From: JAKEHZ01 sp035280505
GTDB lineage: Bacteria; Acidobacteriota; Blastocatellia; RBC074
NCBI GenBank assembly: GCA_035280505.1
Contig: DATEFT010000908.1
Coordinates: forward strand, 1 to 14,082
Direction of reading: 5' to 3'
DNA length: 14,082 nt
Made by a program: the position numbers and the translations under genes. The notes under the pieces are model-generated. The model was not told the DNA's origin and searched no databases. It was given only the letters and a program-made list of their open reading frames with translations. Shown here piece by piece: positions 1 to 6,557 of this stretch; within the stretch, counting starts at the first letter, position 1, and every line of letters starts with the position of its first letter.

Positions 1-1
1 C

Positions 2-913
2 GCGGAGAAATACGGGATCGAACTGATCCACGACCTCTTCCATTACGGCTATCCGGAACGGATCGATCTCTTCTCGGAGGCCTTCCCCCGGCAGTTTGCG
101 GACTACTGTTTTGCCGCTGCCGACTATATCACCCGCCAGATGCCCGGCACCTACTGGTTTACACCGATCAATGAACCTTCATTCTTCTCGTGGGCGGCCG
201 GTGAGGTCGGTCTCTTCTCTCCTCACGCCATCGGGCGCGGCTGGGAGTTGAAAGTCCAGTTGATCAAGGCTGCGATCCGGGGAATTGAGGCAATCCGTGC
301 GGCCTGCTCCGGAGCCCGGATCGTCAATGTCGATCCGCTCTGTCACATCGCCGTGCCCAGAGAAAAGCCCGAATTGCAGCGCGAGATTGATGGTTACAAT
401 CAGGGGGTGGTCTTTCAGGGCTGGGATCTGCTTGGCGGCAAACTGATGCCGGAACTAGGAGGAAGTCCGGAGCATCTGGGTATTGTCGGCGTCAACTATT
501 ACTGGACGAATCAATGGGAGTGGGGTCATTCCGGTCAGCCGCTGGCGGCTGACGATGAGCGCCGGTGGCCACTCAACCGCCTGATTCAGCAGGTCTGGAG
601 TCGCTACGGCGCGGAGATGCTGATTACTGAAACCAGTCATCTCGGGGAATTAAGGCCGATTTGGCTACGCGAACTGACGAACGAAGTGAAGACGGTTCTC
701 AACACCGGCCTGCCGCTGCATGGTGTGTGCCTCTATCCCATTCTCGGCATGCCGGAATGGCACGCGCCCGAAGAATGGACGCAAATGGGGCTTTGGGAAC
801 TGAGACCGAACGGCGACCGACTGGAACGAGTCCCACACTCGCCGATGATGGAGGCTCTACGCGAAGCACAGCAGTCGGAAGAGATCAGACGTCTCTCTCT
901 CCGCCCTGCTTAG
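2..913 (+). CDS. GH1-like (clan GH-A) beta-glycosidase, 5' end cut by window
   Basis: The frame is open from the first bases, so the start lies upstream; 303 C-terminal residues are visible. The sequence shows both catalytic signatures of a retaining clan GH-A enzyme. TPINEP at about residues 54-59 of the visible part places the acid/base at Glu58. ITET at about 208-211 places the nucleophile at Glu210. An N-terminal strand containing HDLFHYGYPE resembles the strand-3 H-W-D-x-P region of GH1 beta-glucosidases. The family hydrolyses beta-linked glucosides or galactosides with retention of configuration; the substrate cannot be read from the sequence. The spacing between the two glutamates (about 150 residues) is shorter than in classical GH1 enzymes, so this is probably the divergent, shorter GH1-like group. 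No signal peptide can be judged. The gene converges on the minus-strand membrane-protein gene 23 bp downstream, with no clear terminator between them. Confidence 0.8.
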   Translation, partial: AEKYGIELIHDLFHYGYPERIDLFSEAFPRQFADYCFAAADYITRQMPGTYWFTPINEPSFFSWAAGEVGLFSPHAIGRGWELKVQLIKAAIRGIEAIRAACSGARIVNVDPLCHIAVPREKPELQREIDGYNQGVVFQGWDLLGGKLMPELGGSPEHLGIVGVNYYWTNQWEWGHSGQPLAADDERRWPLNRLIQQVWSRYGAEMLITETSHLGELRPIWLRELTNEVKTVLNTGLPLHGVCLYPILGMPEWHAPEEWTQMGLWELRPNGDRLERVPHSPMMEALREAQQSEEIRRLSLRPA

Positions 914-936
914 CTACTGGACGGACTCACGTTCGA

Positions 937-1407
937 CTATGCTATTCTACGCTCTTCCGCAACTTTGCCGACCAATTTGCCCGTTGTGACTCCCCAAATG
1001 AGATGGGCGGCGATCATCAGTGCGGTACGTCGCGGCGGGTGTTCGGTGGCTGGGCGTAGAATCTCGACGGCGGGAAGCCATCCCAAATAGCTGCCTGCCC
1101 ATACCGCCAAACCATAAAGCGCTCCGCTGGCCACGGGAGGCAATTTCATCCCATCCGCGAGAAGCGGGTAGCACGCTCCCGCCATCAACCCATAAGAGAA
1201 ATGTCCGACCAGCGTGAGGCGCCGACGTTCCCTTTCATCTAATTGCTCTTCGCCACCCGCCTTTTCGACCACCTTCTCCGTGATCAGGCGGGGCGGCAGC
1301 GCATATTGTTCAGGCCGCGGTAAGCGAGCGTGCATGACGGTCATGGCCAAAGTCATCGGCGCCGTCGCCGCCAATCCGGCCAGCGCTCCTTTGATCAGTC
1401 GGTTCAT
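937..1407 (-). CDS. Small four-helix membrane protein, uncharacterised
   Basis: The product is 156 residues with four predicted hydrophobic segments at about 5-26, 66-84, 92-112 and 129-147. The last contains an AAHLIWGVTTGKLVG stretch, and a charged, Glu/Arg-rich cytoplasmic-type linker lies at about 43-66. I start it at the ATG at 1405-1407, because AAGGA lies a few bases upstream there. A TTG ten codons earlier (1435-1437) would extend the frame but has no ribosome site. The layout loosely recalls small uncharacterised inner-membrane families such as DUF1440/YagU, but I cannot name the family with confidence and give no function. It lies 123 bp downstream of the ThDP enzyme gene on the same strand and may be the last gene of that transcript. 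It faces the glycosidase gene tail to tail. Confidence 0.72.
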   Translation of the reverse strand: MNRLIKGALAGLAATAPMTLAMTVMHARLPRPEQYALPPRLITEKVVEKAGGEEQLDERERRRLTLVGHFSYGLMAGACYPLLADGMKLPPVASGALYGLAVWAGSYLGWLPAVEILRPATEHPPRRTALMIAAHLIWGVTTGKLVGKVAEERRIA

Positions 1408-1530
1408 GTATCCTTCCCATTTCGGTTGTAAATTCAATTTGGTACGAAGGCCGGCATCAATACAGCACGCGCCGCGCCTGGGCGAGGAGCGGCGCCACCC
1501 TTGGTACCCGCAGTCGATGTTTGATCATAA

Positions 1531-3285
1531 TCAAATTACTTCGCGGATCTTGTTCTCAGCCACGGTCTTGATAATCTCCCAGCGGTCCTGCTCGCCGCGC
1601 GCCAGCCCCTGGGCGAACTTCCAGGCTTGCTCGGTCGTGACGTGGCCCGGGATCGGCGGTTCATGCGGGTCCACCACCGCCTGGACTACCGCCGGGCCGG
1701 GATGCGCCAACGCCTCGCGCAGGACCGCTTCGGCCCGCGCCGGTTCTTCAATCGTGTAACCGGCCACCCCGCAGGCCGCCGCAACCGCGGCGAAGTCGAT
1801 CGGTTGCAGTTCGACCCCGAACTGCGGATTGCCGCTCATCGCCAACTGCTCCCACTTGATCATCCCCAGCAGGTTATTCTTGTAGACGATCACCTTGACC
1901 GGAAGCTTGTATTTGACGAGCGTGGCGAGTTCACCCATCAGCATCGATAACCCGCCATCGCCGATAATGCAGACAATCTGTCGTCCGGGGCACCCCACCG
2001 CCGCGCCGATGCTATATGGCAATCCATTCGCCATCGTCGCCAGCGTTCCGGAGAGCGAGAACTGCATTTCACCGCGGATCTGAATATAGCGTGCCGCCCA
2101 GGTTGCGATCGTGCCGCTATCGGCCGAGATGATGGCGTTGTCATCCAGCAACCTGTTCAACTGATAGGTGACGACCTGTGGTTTCATCGGCAGATCGTCA
2201 CGCCGGCCGCGTTCCTCGATCAGTTCGTTCCAATGTTGCATGCGGCGCTGCGACCGTTCCAAAAAAACTCGATCTTCCTTGCGCCGAATCAACGGGAGCA
2301 GCGCGCGCAGGACATCCAGGCAATTGCCGACCAAACCGACATCCGCCGGATATCGCAGACCGATCCGCGATGGATTGAGATCGACCTGCACGCACTTCGC
2401 CTGGCCGGGTTTCGGATAGAACTCCAGGTACGGAAAGCTGCTGCCCAGAATGATGAGCGCATCGCACTCTTCCATCGCGTCCTGCGAGGGGGCGGTGCCG
2501 AGCAAGCCGATGCCCCCCGTGGTATAAGGGCTGTCATCGGGGACGACGGCCTTGCCGAGCAATGGTTTGATGATGGGGCCGCCGACTTTCTCCGCCAGCT
2601 CCAGGATCTCGGTGCCCGCGCCCAGGCTGCCGGCGCCCGCCAGAATCGCGACTTTCTCCGCGCCGTTGAGGATCTCCGCCGCCCGTTCGATCAGTTGCGA
2701 TGGAGGCAGCGGGCAGGCGGCGGCGTACAGGTCCGCGCTGTGTTTGGGAACGTTGGCCCTGGATCGTTCCTGGTCCGAGGCCGTCCATTCCTGAATGTCT
2801 TTGGGGATGGTTAAATGCGCGACGCCTCGACGTTCGAGCGCGGTCTTGATCGCTTCGTCCACCAGATTGTGGACGTGCGCGGGGCCCATCACGCGCTGGT
2901 TGAAGGCCGCGACGTCGATAAAGAGTTTGTCGAGATCCACGTCCTGTTGGTGATGCGTGCCGATCAGGTCGTGATAGGTATGACCCGTAATGGCGAGTAC
3001 CGGTTGCAGGTCACACTTGGCATCGTAGAGGCCGTTGAGCAAGTGAATTCCGCCCGGCCCCGAAGTCGCCAGACAAACTCCCAGGCGCCGCGTGTATTTG
3101 GCATAGCCGCAGGCGGCGAAAGCCGCGGCCTCTTCGTGACGGACCTGAATGAAGCGGATCTGATCCTGCCGCGTACGCAAGGCCTCAAAAATGCCATTGA
3201 CGCCATCGCCCGGTAAACCGAAGATCGTATCGACGCCCCAGTCGATCAAACGTTCGACCAATAGATCGGCGGTTGTTTTAGCCAT
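1531..3285 (-). CDS. ThDP-dependent enzyme, pyruvate oxidase (PoxB)/acetolactate synthase family
   Basis: The 584-residue product has the full three-domain architecture. The N-terminal Pyr domain (about 1-170) carries the ThDP-activating glutamate in RHEEAA (Glu51) and the SGPGG motif at 75-79. The central FAD/nucleotide domain spans about 190-340. The C-terminal PP domain has the ThDP signature GDG at 442-444 followed by NN at 470-471. Length and the GLPGDGVNGIFEAL start match pyruvate oxidases and quinone-dependent pyruvate dehydrogenases. These decarboxylate pyruvate to acetate (or acetyl phosphate), using FAD and ThDP at the membrane. No small regulatory subunit (ilvN) or other branched-chain genes are nearby, which argues against biosynthetic acetolactate synthase; substrate remains inferred. 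The start is firm: AGGAG sits 7 bases before the ATG. The gene is probably co-transcribed with the flanking minus-strand genes. Large open frames on the opposite strand are shadows. Confidence 0.88.
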   Translation of the reverse strand: MAKTTADLLVERLIDWGVDTIFGLPGDGVNGIFEALRTRQDQIRFIQVRHEEAAAFAACGYAKYTRRLGVCLATSGPGGIHLLNGLYDAKCDLQPVLAITGHTYHDLIGTHHQQDVDLDKLFIDVAAFNQRVMGPAHVHNLVDEAIKTALERRGVAHLTIPKDIQEWTASDQERSRANVPKHSADLYAAACPLPPSQLIERAAEILNGAEKVAILAGAGSLGAGTEILELAEKVGGPIIKPLLGKAVVPDDSPYTTGGIGLLGTAPSQDAMEECDALIILGSSFPYLEFYPKPGQAKCVQVDLNPSRIGLRYPADVGLVGNCLDVLRALLPLIRRKEDRVFLERSQRRMQHWNELIEERGRRDDLPMKPQVVTYQLNRLLDDNAIISADSGTIATWAARYIQIRGEMQFSLSGTLATMANGLPYSIGAAVGCPGRQIVCIIGDGGLSMLMGELATLVKYKLPVKVIVYKNNLLGMIKWEQLAMSGNPQFGVELQPIDFAAVAAACGVAGYTIEEPARAEAVLREALAHPGPAVVQAVVDPHEPPIPGHVTTEQAWKFAQGLARGEQDRWEIIKTVAENKIREVI

Positions 3286-3329
3286 CTCTTACTCCTCTCA
3301 TTCAATCATGCCGGTGGGATCACCGGGCA

Positions 3330-3641
3330 TTACGCCAGGCCGGCCGGCTGCGCGATCCGGCCTCGACCGCGCGCATCCGGCGCAGCGGTGCGGATGATCA
3401 GCGGGCGCGCCGGTGAGACTGCGATCGGCCTGGGTCCGAATCGCCATCCTCGAGCCTCCAACTTCCACCAGCAAGAGCCAGGCCAATGACCATCAATGCT
3501 TCCCAAATGAGCATTCATTGCGCCCTGCGGAACCGGAATGCAGGCGCGGTCCAAGATCTGCTTGGCGAGGTCTTTGTCCGCTGCGATTTCGGTGGCGAGC
3601 GCGCTCGTTTGTGAAGTCATCGCTGCCGCGATCAGCATCAT
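3330..3641 (-). CDS. Doubtful small secreted ORF, hypothetical
   Basis: A 103-codon frame lies between the BON gene and the ThDP gene, in the same direction. Its first 17 residues (MMLIAAAMTSQTSALAT) look like a short signal peptide ending in A-L-A. They are followed by a helical, charged stretch (EIAADKDLAKQILDRAC). The second half, from about residue 55, is Arg/Pro/Gly-rich and looks like untranslated GC-rich DNA read as protein. No Shine-Dalgarno sits next to the ATG. A clear GGAGG lies about 27 bases upstream, where no standard start codon is available in frame, so the true start, or an intact gene, may have been lost. I recognise no family. It could be a real small exported protein, a decayed gene, or chance. 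Together with its flanks it accounts for the 435 bp between the neighbouring genes. Confidence 0.3.
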   Translation of the reverse strand: MMLIAAAMTSQTSALATEIAADKDLAKQILDRACIPVPQGAMNAHLGSIDGHWPGSCWWKLEARGWRFGPRPIAVSPARPLIIRTAAPDARGRGRIAQPAGLA

Positions 3642-3720
3642 ACAGATTACGGCCGGCGCTGTGGCTTTACCTCCAAGCAGTGCCGTACTCCAAACGGTAC
3701 TTTTAAAACAACCTCTGCGT

Positions 3721-4335
3721 CTATTGCCGGTCCGATTTCTCGACGCTCAGCTCATTCTTCACGTCAAAGACCCCGGCGACAGAGCGCGCCTGGGTATAAG
3801 CCAATTGCTTATCCATTTCTGAATTCACGGTGCCCTTCAAAGTAGCGCGTCCGTTATCCACGATGATATGGATGGTGGGATTGGCGCCGAGGGCATAACG
3901 GAAGAGCGGACTGCTGTCGTTAAAAATGGCGCGGTACAGCGCGACCCGCAATCGATCATCATTCGGTGAAAGGGGCAGGGCCTGGATCTGATCGATCACC
4001 TTCTCGACCCCCTCGATTTCCTGGACCCGCGCCGCGGCGTCGGACTTGGTCGTGGGTCTCACGACCTGTCCGCGCAGAACGACGATGCCGTCCGGTTGGA
4101 CCTCTCCTTCAAGCCAGTCAAACACTCCATAGTTGGGTAAGGTCAGCAGTTCATGGCGGATCTCCCTCACCAGCCGCGTCGTCTCTCGCACGCTTCCGGA
4201 CGGGGTTGCAGCTCGTCGTTCGGTCTGAACCCGAGGGCGTTCCTGCGCGCTGGCCTCATTCTTCACAGCTCCGGCCCCTGATAAAGCGAGAAGCCCTGCG
4301 ATCATCAAGTTAATAAACGATTGTTTCTGTATCAC
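3721..4335 (-). CDS. Secreted protein with two BON domains
   Basis: The product is 204 residues. An N-terminal signal peptide has hydrophobic core at about 8-23 and likely cleavage after A-S-A at 30. A disordered linker leads into two BON-type repeats at about 52-120 and 127-199. Each has the alpha-beta-beta-alpha-beta pattern with a central glycine strand: VVLRGQVVRP in the first, ATLKGTVNSE in the second. The second domain ends in the typical VxDVKNEL strand. BON domains (OsmY-like) bind lipid surfaces and are common in periplasmic stress proteins; the role here is inferred to be envelope maintenance. Translation starts at GTG (4333-4335), behind a strong GAGGAGG. This is the first gene of the minus-strand block and is divergent from the PhoU-like gene across 355 bp. 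Confidence 0.85.
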   Translation of the reverse strand: MIQKQSFINLMIAGLLALSGAGAVKNEASAQERPRVQTERRAATPSGSVRETTRLVREIRHELLTLPNYGVFDWLEGEVQPDGIVVLRGQVVRPTTKSDAAARVQEIEGVEKVIDQIQALPLSPNDDRLRVALYRAIFNDSSPLFRYALGANPTIHIIVDNGRATLKGTVNSEMDKQLAYTQARSVAGVFDVKNELSVEKSDRQ

Positions 4336-4690
4336 GATACCCTCCTCCTCGATAAGTTACTCCACGCGCCGCTGATCGTCGCCGCGGCATTCCTTCACTG
4401 ATGCAATCCATGAGCCAGTAAGGCATTTAGGGCGGCCCCTGCGACTCGCCTGCATGAATCTGAACAATGGTGATCCAGTCCAGGTGTCACTAAGGGTATG
4501 AATCCATTTCGACTAGGGTAACGCCCGACCTGGATCAGGGGGAATCGGATGACGCTCCGGAATTATCCTAATAGACAGAACCCGCCGCTCGTGAGTTAAT
4601 GTCTTATCCTTACATGGAGGCTGGATCTTGAAGTCTGCGGGCCGCCCCACATTTGTTGTTGGTGATTAGTTTCGCTTCGACAAATAACTT
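4336..4690. promoter_or_regulatory. Divergent intergenic region (BON gene / PhoU-like gene)
   Basis: This 355-bp stretch should hold the promoters for the minus-strand BON gene and the plus-strand PhoU-like gene. I see no textbook sigma-70 pair. At 4559-4570 there is GGAATTATCCTA. This resembles GGAACTATCCTA before the DUF1003 gene (6314-6325) and AATTCTATCCTA before the minus-strand response regulator (7637-7648 complement). It may therefore be a shared promoter element. No credible coding frame was found: the 88-codon minus frame over 4610-4876 overlaps the PhoU gene and looks like its shadow. Confidence 0.35.
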
Positions 4691-5356
4691 ATGAACAGCC
4701 TGATTGAACCCGACTTGAGACAGATGCATGACTACATCATGCTGCTTGGTGGTGAGGTCGAAACCGCGATCGAGCGGGCGATGAGGGCGCTCTTGACAAG
4801 CAACTCCGAGCTGGCCCGGCAAGTGATGGCCGACGATGATCGGATTGATGCGTTGGAGCTCGCCGCCGACCGGCATAGCCTTCGCGTGCTCGCACTCAAA
4901 GCGCCCACGGCCTGTGACCTGCGCTTTGTGGTCTCGGCGAGCAAAATCGCCACCCTCCTTGAACGGCTAGGGGATCATGCTTGCAGTATTGCCCGCGCGG
5001 CCCTCGCCCTTAAGGAGGAGCCCCGGTTCCAACCTTATCCAGATCTGCCGGACATGGCCCGGTTCGTGTGTGAGATGTTGCATAGCGCGATCGATCTCTT
5101 TGCGGATTGGGACGCCGCCACCGCGCGCCGGATCATCGATTGCGACGATGAACTGGATCTGCTTTATGACCGCCTCTTCCATGAACTGCTTGCCGAGGTA
5201 GCGCGAAATTCGAGCGTCGCGAACCAGGCCACTCATCTGGTGCTCGTGGCCAAGCATCTTAAGCAGATCGGCGACCGAACCAAAGATATCTGCAACGAAG
5301 TCGCGTATATGAATGAGGCCGCGATGATCAATCACAACTGGCTGGTCATCTCCTGA
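4691..5356 (+). CDS. PhoU-like phosphate signalling/transport regulator
   Basis: The 221-residue product is all-helical with the duplicated three-helix-bundle pattern of PhoU. The first metal-site motif, ERLGDH (91-96), sits in a helix with upstream R-x-V-x-x-x-K-I. The second repeat carries KQIGDRTKDI (191-200). PhoU proteins damp high-affinity phosphate uptake and PhoR kinase signalling at the membrane, or act as partners of low-affinity Pit transporters. No pstSCAB, phoB/R or pit gene lies in the window, so this is an orphan copy. Oddities: the second motif has Lys-Gln where the family has Glu-Arg, and Asp where the conserved Asn is expected, so that metal site may be altered. No good Shine-Dalgarno precedes the ATG, but an in-frame stop at 4685-4687 leaves it as the first available start. 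AGAGAT/ATCTCT repeats follow the stop without a U-tract. Confidence 0.85.
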   Translation: MNSLIEPDLRQMHDYIMLLGGEVETAIERAMRALLTSNSELARQVMADDDRIDALELAADRHSLRVLALKAPTACDLRFVVSASKIATLLERLGDHACSIARAALALKEEPRFQPYPDLPDMARFVCEMLHSAIDLFADWDAATARRIIDCDDELDLLYDRLFHELLAEVARNSSVANQATHLVLVAKHLKQIGDRTKDICNEVAYMNEAAMINHNWLVIS

Positions 5357-5428
5357 AACGTCTGCCCAGAGAAGAGATAGATCTCTGCACTCAATGTGTA
5401 CACGGATGTTTGGGCGCCAATAGATCCT

Positions 5429-5441
5429 CGGCCTCAGGCCG
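5429..5441. repeat. Short inverted repeat CGGCCT-C-AGGCCG
   Basis: The arms of 6 bp are perfect around a single central base, in the 187-bp gap between the PhoU-like gene and the small membrane-protein gene. It could be an operator-like dyad for the downstream small gene. It is too tightly spaced to form a good RNA hairpin terminator. Confidence 0.3.
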
Positions 5442-5543
5442 CGTAAGCCGGCATTGTCACGCAAGGTGGTGATAAGCGGGACTGTCTCTCGCGGCGGCAT
5501 CCGGCCTCCGGCTTGCCAGTTGCGTGTGAAATGGCTAAGAATT

Positions 5544-5768
5544 ATGGTGAGTGTTGTCTGGCTAATCATTCTGGGGTTGATAGTGGCTTTCTTCGTGATC
5601 CTGGCGATCACGGATCGACCGTTTGAGAGGTTTCGCCGGGACGATCGAGATGCTAGGAAGGCAGCAGACCTGAGTCGCGCGCCTGAGGGTGGGGCCGCCA
5701 GCCAGCAACCTTCAGAGTTACAAGTAGGTGAAGAAGGTGAATTACATCAGCGAGATCGGTTCAAATGA
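5544..5768 (+). CDS. Small single-span membrane protein, hypothetical
   Basis: The product is 74 residues with one strong transmembrane segment at about 3-23 (VWLIILGLIVAFFVILA). A basic/acidic juxtamembrane stretch (ERFRRDDRDARKAADL) and a polar tail follow. This N-out, C-in design is common for small inner-membrane proteins; I recognise no family. I choose the ATG at 5544 because the membrane segment follows immediately. The frame extends to a TTG at 5454, but the added residues look non-coding. A GTG at 5526 is an alternative. The ribosome site is weak (only TAAGAA-like). The stop overlaps the ATG of the LigD-like fragment by ATGA (5765-5768), which mimics translational coupling. Confidence 0.5.
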   Translation: MVSVVWLIILGLIVAFFVILAITDRPFERFRRDDRDARKAADLSRAPEGGAASQQPSELQVGEEGELHQRDRFK

Positions 5769-5935
5769 GCCGAGAGGCGCCTGTCAGTTGGGATGAAGTG
5801 GAAGCCGGGTTCAAAATCACCGACTTCACCATCGAAACCATGCCGGAGCGAATTCAAGAAATGGGAGATTTATGGAGAGATCTGTCGCGAACGCGGCAAA
5901 CTCTAATCGGTTTCGCGACCGCGACTCGCATCTGA
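5765..5935 (+). pseudogene. C-terminal remnant of a LigD polymerase (NHEJ primase) domain
   Basis: The 56-codon frame reads MSREAPVSWDEVEAGF, then DFTIETMPERI, then GDLWRDL, then an R-x-R-Q-T-L tail. From knowledge of the LigD/PolDom (COG3285) family, the order APVSW-DEV ... DFTI-x-T-x-PERL ... GDLW ... RQSL is the signature of the last about 50 residues of the polymerase domain. That domain does template-dependent gap filling during non-homologous end joining. All catalytic motifs of the domain, which lie upstream in the intact protein, are missing. Upstream in the same frame are stops at 5729-5731 and 5738-5740. The codons just before the ATG (reading S-V-Q) also fit the family's S-V-R before A-x-E-x-APVS. 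Homology may therefore extend past the apparent start, as expected for a truncated gene. No ku or ligase domain is seen nearby. Whether the fragment is translated by coupling to the upstream gene is unknown. Confidence 0.7.
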
Positions 5936-5974
5936 GATCTGGTACCTGGTTCGCATTTGCATTAAGAAGTTAAG

Positions 5975-6166
5975 TTATACTCGCTTCGACTTGGCTATTT
6001 CAGGTGAGTGTTGCTTCAAAATACACTCCGGGCAATCAAGGCTTGCGAACCAGGTGGATTGCTGACGCAACTCCTCATCATCGTCGTGAAAAATCGTAGT
6101 CTCGTATTCGTGTCCGCAAGCTGCCTTGATAACTGTTTTAGTGGAGTATTTTTTATGTTGTTTCAT
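5975..6166 (-). CDS. Small putative zinc-binding protein (C-x-H ... C-x-x-C)
   Basis: The product is 63 residues and hydrophilic, with Cys17-Gly-His19 and Cys45-Pro-Glu-Cys48 arranged as a treble-clef or zinc-ribbon-like ligand set. An acidic loop (HDDDEEL, 27-33) and a conserved-looking Trp39 lie between the two pairs. Short CGHE...CPEC proteins of this kind are widespread orphans; their role is unknown and I claim none. The ATG at 6164-6166 has no strong ribosome site. The sequence is more AT-rich than its neighbours. The gene is isolated: the LigD relic ends 39 bp from its stop and converges on it. Confidence 0.55.
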   Translation of the reverse strand: MKQHKKYSTKTVIKAACGHEYETTIFHDDDEELRQQSTWFASLDCPECILKQHSPEIAKSKRV

Positions 6167-6557
6167 GCTGCATGCTCAAGCTGCAAGACCGTTGGTTGAA
6201 TAATACAGATTTGGCCGTAACGATGCCTATCGGTATAGCTAGATAGTTATGGAAAAGCCGGGTATCCATAGCATAAGTCGAACTAGATCTCTTGTCTATT
6301 GGGGAGATTCCGGGGAACTATCCTACTCTCCTGATATGAAATAGGAGCGCGGATGCGGTAATCTCAGAAGCGCGAGGCATCTCCGCGCGCGTTCAGTAAC
6401 TGCTCTTTTGAATGAGCGCGAAATGTGCGAGGCTCGACTATTGGCCCGACTCAAGGTGAAGATCCAAGGGGTAATCGGTCGGTGCCGGCCTTGAAAGTCT
6501 GGCCGCCGCGCGGGGCCCGCGCCGATAAATCTATCTTGATCTGGAGGAAGAGCATTT
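6167..6557 (+). promoter_or_regulatory. Long structured leader/promoter region of the DUF1003 gene
   Basis: This 391-bp gap has no credible coding frame. At 6312-6325 stands GGGGAACTATCCTA, whose GGAAC core resembles the -35 of ECF-type sigma factors. A match for the -10 could be TATGAAAT about 16 bases on, but this is tentative. Downstream, GCGCGGATGC (6347-6356) pairs with GCATCTCCGCGC (6377-6388), leaving a two-base bulge. GCGCGGG-G-CCCGCGC at 6508-6522 forms a further perfect 7-bp dyad about 35 bases before the ATG. GGAGGA at 6543-6548 is the ribosome site. If transcription starts near 6340, the leader would be over 200 nt long and strongly folded. Confidence 0.35.

Noticed and set aside
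661..1059. 132-codon plus-strand frame over the end of the glycosidase gene
   Set aside because: It overlaps the glycosidase frame, which has catalytic motifs, and its translation is Thr/Arg-rich nonsense.
1214..1759. 181-codon plus-strand frame spanning the gap between the membrane-protein and ThDP genes
   Set aside because: It is antisense to both genes for most of its length, Ser/Arg-rich and without recognisable domains.
2233..2814. 193-codon plus-strand open frame
   Set aside because: It is antisense to the ThDP enzyme gene, with low-complexity Arg/Ala/Gln-rich translation and no family resemblance.
4501..4560. Sigma-54 type promoter in the BON/PhoU divergent region
   Set aside because: GG and GC doublets occur, but no pair has the required -24/-12 spacing with the conserved context.
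5360..5392. AGAGAT-AG-ATCTCT after the PhoU-like gene as a terminator
   Set aside because: The two-base loop is too tight, the stem is AT-rich and no U-tract follows.
4967..5611. 214-codon minus-strand frame
   Set aside because: It is mostly antisense to the PhoU-like gene; the part outside the gene has no protein character.
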